Source: Methylobacter sp.
Lineage (GTDB): Bacteria > Pseudomonadota > Gammaproteobacteria > Methylococcales > Methylomonadaceae
Reading direction: 5' to 3'
Length of the DNA stretch: 64,000 bases
Assembly (NCBI RefSeq): GCF_023227905.1
Contig: NZ_JALOCF010000013.1
Coordinates: 1 to 64,000, forward strand
The translations under genes were made by a program, and so were the position numbers. Of the stretch, positions 61,194 through 64,000 are shown piece after piece. The first letter of the stretch is position 1, and each line of letters opens with the position of its first letter. Below the pieces are notes generated by a model that saw only the letters and a list, made by a program, of their open reading frames with translations, was not told the origin of the DNA and ran no database searches.

Positions 61194-63032
61194 CTAATTG
61201 GCGGCAAAAAGTTTGTCGTCGACTCGTGCCAAAAGTTTCAATAGTTCGGGCATTTTATCCAGGGTCGCTTTTTCGCCGACTGCAGCCATCTCGTCCGCGC
61301 GCGTAAATTCCGTGATGTCAAATTCGGAAACGTCAGGCTGGATGGCAAAGTCCGCGGGTTGCTCTCCCACTGCATTCAAATTCACGTTTTGTACAAGGTA
61401 TGTCCGCATGATTGTCTGCAGCGTAGAAGCCGACTTCATTTTCGTCGTCGGGGTATTCGGGCTATTCGTGGCAAATTCTTGCTTAATCTGAGCGGTGACG
61501 CTGACTGCAATCACGAAATTACATCCTTTGCTAACCAGTACGTTGGCCGGCACATTGTTGATCATGCCGCCATCAACCAATGCCATACCATCGCGATTAA
61601 TCGGTGACGATAGAACTGGCAAATTGATACTCTCCAGGATCGCATGCGCCGAGTCTCCCTCTTCCCTTACGATGGGCTGACCACTGACCAGATCCACGGT
61701 GACCGAAACAACGGGAATGGGCAATTGCTCCAAACGGCTGTCGCTCAGGTAATTTCTAAGCATTGGATCGAATTGCCCGAGTCGGTATTTGCTCAGGAGG
61801 TACCAGTAACCGCCATTGTGCAGATAGCGAAACAACCAGGAGGGCGTTAGATCCTTTATAAAACAGTCGACACTGTGGCCGGGCTTCATCCCCGAGGCAT
61901 ACAAAATACCTGTCATCGCCCCGGCACTGGTTCCGGCAATCATGTCGACGACGATTCCGTTTTCTTCCAGCGCCTTGAGCACTCCCAGATGCGCCATGCC
62001 TTTAGCCGCGCCACCGCCAAGCGCAAGGCCGATTCGAACTCCCCGCAAGGCATGGATGATTCGCTCGAGACCGTTCACGACTTGCTTGCCTCGATTTTTC
62101 GATGGGTCATCAAACGAGACCTTAAAATCTCGAATCGCAAGCGACCTTAACTCGGGAGCCAGAGGAGACCAGCAGCTACTGCCTGGCAACAACCAAACAA
62201 TATTGATCTTTTGTCGCCAATTGGGAGCGCGTTGTGTGATGGCCTTTAGTCGAGAGACTGATTCTTGCCAATGATCGGGAGTGACGCACCAAAACACCTC
62301 TTCGCAGGCTCCCATAAGGTTCGATGCCTGCGCTGTTTCGGTTGCCGCGTCGATATCAAAAAAAATTGGCTTTAATTTGGGCAGCCCACTGATCCGTTGG
62401 CGAGTCTCGGATTCTGAAGCGTAGCGGCCGTCCTGGAGCAAGCAAAAATGAGGGATGTCTTCCATCGGCAGCCAATTCGGCTGGTCGCTGAAGACGCAGG
62501 GAGATTCATCAAGTTCTTTCAAGCGTTGAAGCAATCGGCGAGTCAGTTGCCTCGTCGTTGGCGACTGATGAAAAATGCCTATGAGCCGAGGCTTCTTTTT
62601 GTGACGATCCTTCATCAGAACGCTTTGCATCAACTCGGAAATCATGCGAGTCAAGTTCTGTCGGAACCCGTCATGTTGTTTGGTCAACTCAAGTGCAGTT
62701 TGATAATTGAGTCGAAGTAGTGTTGTTGGATCCTCGGCGATTACTTGCAGTGGAGAGGGTTCGCCCAGAGCAGCTGCCAAAGCACCAACTTGCCCGCCAC
62801 CGGATTGGTAGCGATCCACTATGACTTTTCCCTGAATGTCGATGAGCGACTGCCTAATGCGGCCTTGGATCACTAAATAAATGGAATCCAAAGGCTCATT
62901 GGCGCGCTGTATGACCTCGCCGGAATCGAATCTTAAGAGTTGACATGCACTACTGATTTCGAGCGCCAATTCATCGCTCAGTCCTTCCGCGCAAGGGTGC
63001 ATTTTAAACAGCAAAAATTTGTCGTCAGTCAT
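61194..63032 (-). CDS. Patatin-like phospholipase with cyclic-nucleotide-binding domain (NTE-like)
   Basis: This 612-residue protein begins with a cNMP-binding-type domain (about 15-130, LLRFDSGEVIQRANEPLDSIYLVIQGRIRQ shown broadly), has a middle linker, and ends in a patatin hydrolase. The patatin catalytic elements are ALGGGAAKGMAHLG (oxyanion), AGTSAGAM (Ser) and LVDGGMINNVPA (Asp). The same architecture occurs in neuropathy-target-esterase-like proteins, which hydrolyse phospholipids at membranes. The frame is open to 63143, but the ATG at 63032 has an AAGGAAA ribosome site. The cNMP site lacks an easily seen cAMP-binding Arg, so ligand control is uncertain. Confidence 0.88.
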   Translation of the reverse strand: MTDDKFLLFKMHPCAEGLSDELALEISSACQLLRFDSGEVIQRANEPLDSIYLVIQGRIRQSLIDIQGKVIVDRYQSGGGQVGALAAALGEPSPLQVIAEDPTTLLRLNYQTALELTKQHDGFRQNLTRMISELMQSVLMKDRHKKKPRLIGIFHQSPTTRQLTRRLLQRLKELDESPCVFSDQPNWLPMEDIPHFCLLQDGRYASESETRQRISGLPKLKPIFFDIDAATETAQASNLMGACEEVFWCVTPDHWQESVSRLKAITQRAPNWRQKINIVWLLPGSSCWSPLAPELRSLAIRDFKVSFDDPSKNRGKQVVNGLERIIHALRGVRIGLALGGGAAKGMAHLGVLKALEENGIVVDMIAGTSAGAMTGILYASGMKPGHSVDCFIKDLTPSWLFRYLHNGGYWYLLSKYRLGQFDPMLRNYLSDSRLEQLPIPVVSVTVDLVSGQPIVREEGDSAHAILESINLPVLSSPINRDGMALVDGGMINNVPANVLVSKGCNFVIAVSVTAQIKQEFATNSPNTPTTKMKSASTLQTIMRTYLVQNVNLNAVGEQPADFAIQPDVSEFDITEFTRADEMAAVGEKATLDKMPELLKLLARVDDKLFAAN

Positions 63033-63240
63033 TGTTAATTTCCTTGAACGAGTGTTTGAGTTAGGTCCAGCATTCACAATCGGCGTGTCGTTAATATGCC
63101 CAGAAAAAACCTGGTACAACTTACTATTGGCGAAGAATTTCACAACGGATACATCTGCTCAAATATGGGTGTCCTATAAAACCTCTAATACAAGATGTTC
63201 GATTAAAATTTCTTCTTTATCAACATTTATCGGAATATTG

Positions 63241-63264
63241 GCAATTGGACTAAAGGCCAATAGC
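63241..63264 (+). promoter_or_regulatory. Shared palindromic operator, site 3
   Basis: GCAATTGG-ACTAAAGG-CCAATAGC, one base different from sites 1 and 2. It lies between the divergent patatin gene and the small basic secreted protein gene and points toward the latter (ATG at 63382). The CCGTAGGAT element after sites 1 and 2 is not conserved here. Confidence 0.65.
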
Positions 63265-63381
63265 GTAATCACTTTCTAAATGATCAAATGCTTTTGCTTA
63301 CATTGAGAAAGCACTAGCAAAGACGGACTAAACGAATAACACATGGTCATCATTATGTGCATCAAACACAGAAGATAAATT

Positions 63382-63675
63382 ATGAAAAAGACTTATTGGC
63401 AGATCGGCATTTTAACTTTGGCTTTTGCCACTGCCGGACTGCTGATCGGGTCGTCGCCCGCTTACTCCGAAACGGCAGGCATGGAACGGCGTGATGATCG
63501 CCGGGATGACAGACAGGGAGCTCAGGATATAAGACAGAAAGGCCGAGACGTTGGCAGGGAGACCAAGGACCAATGCCGTGATGCTGGCGGAAGTGGACCG
63601 AAATGTCGGCAAGAAAAACGGGGAATCAAACAAGATGCCCGTAAAGCCGGCCGTAAGCTCAAACAAAACGATTGA
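63382..63675 (+). CDS. Small basic secreted protein, CRQ/KQ family, intact copy
   Basis: This 97-residue protein has a signal peptide (about 1-30, ending SPAYS) and a highly charged mature part dominated by Arg, Asp, Gln and Lys, with QCRDAGGSGPKCRQEKRGIK containing two Cys. It is paralogous to the gene at 32897-33175. The last 17 codons also survive at 56288-56338 as part of the duplicated segment. Both intact copies carry the same palindrome upstream. Function is unknown. Confidence 0.75.
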   Translation: MKKTYWQIGILTLAFATAGLLIGSSPAYSETAGMERRDDRRDDRQGAQDIRQKGRDVGRETKDQCRDAGGSGPKCRQEKRGIKQDARKAGRKLKQND

Positions 63676-63952
63676 TTCGGCATTATCGAATGCAGTCGCC
63701 TTTCAAAAGGTTCCTGGTCATGGGCTTGGATGACTACGCGTTGTGGGCTTCATGATGTTGCTGTGCTTCCTGCATCGCGGACATTCCAAATTTCAATAAG
63801 AGGCATTCTTGCGAACTGATTTTCACATGATTAACCCAAGAGACTCGAACATCTTAGCGTGCAATACGCTAGCGGATAAAACCATATCGATGCTTACAAA
63901 AAGGCACACACCTACGGCAGTTGTCCGGTTACTAATAATCCTTCTGCTACAT
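63625..63952. repeat. Duplicated segment, copy B
   Basis: Direct repeat of 56288-56608, starting inside the small secreted protein gene and running past its stop. This copy keeps a 33-base piece absent from A; on its minus strand the frame reads KISSQECLLLKFGMSA then MQEAQQHHEAHNA and a stop, which looks like the C-terminus of a lost gene. It continues nearly to the right edge of the window, so its end is not certain. Confidence 0.88.
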
Positions 63953-64000
63953 GCAGCATACAGACTACAAGATTAATTAATGTTGGCTGATTGGGAGACA
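63676..64000. other. Non-coding right end of the window
   Basis: No intact gene is seen. The region is mostly duplicated segment copy B, followed by about 48 bases without recognisable content. A gene could begin beyond the edge. Confidence 0.45.

Overview
The window looks like chromosome from a gammaproteobacterium, most likely a methanotroph of the Methylococcales type. That placement is an inference from gene content and order: nudJ-mnmA-purB, clpS-clpA-infA, an SmbP-like metal-binding protein and a CbtAB/Cbi anaerobic cobalamin cluster. No methane-oxidation marker lies in the window. Base composition is moderate, and no complete insertion sequence, tRNA or rRNA gene was seen.

Layout. 1-1746 (minus): a RibD-type reductase, a rubredoxin/metallo-beta-lactamase fusion and the start of an ornithine cyclodeaminase-like gene. 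1997-13311: housekeeping genes (smbP-like, purB, mnmA, nudJ, clpS, clpA, infA, def, ppk1, a PLP-dependent deaminase, a SRAP protein). 13695-16328: an NdvB-like beta-glucan synthase. 16695-22197 (minus): the pyruvate dehydrogenase operon aceE-aceF-lpdA. 22522-23349: uppP.

23490-29427 (minus) is the most striking locus. A cytosolic [NiFe]-hydrogenase small and large subunit and its maturation protease are followed, with a 4-base overlap, by an 874-residue Rieske-PAS-PAS-GGDEF-EAL protein, and then by hypA. I read this as an H2-sensing hydrogenase wired to cyclic-di-GMP turnover. A Rieske iron-sulfur domain is the candidate electron receiver, and an Asp replaces one Cys ligand of the proximal cluster.

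30031-38225 holds a lipoprotein hydrolase, small secreted proteins, a DUF4105 protein and a FixL/FixJ-like two-component pair, followed by a decayed gene. 38926-48526 is a cobalamin-riboswitch-controlled operon: cobalt transporter cbtBA, then cbiF, cbiX, cbiC, cbiD, cbiET, cbiL, a split cbiG, cbiH and a [2Fe-2S] ferredoxin. The cbiH product carries an extra C-terminal domain resembling the haem-binding ChuX/HutX fold. No cbiJ/cobK, cbiA or cobalamin-assembly genes are present here.

48861-63675 is accessory DNA rich in envelope proteins. A minus-strand run of eight genes (DUF2092 lipoprotein, Gly/Ser-rich protein, glycine-zipper protein, membrane protein, two lipoproteins, lone receiver, SpoIIAA-like protein) is followed by lipoproteins, a SYLF protein, a META-domain protein, a Rap1a-like protein and a cNMP-binding patatin. 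A 22-24 bp palindrome (GCTATTGG-N8-CCAATAGC and variants) recurs at five places, four of them in this region and one at 33247. It suggests a shared regulon. A roughly 320 bp duplication and decayed copies of a small basic secreted protein show recent rearrangement.
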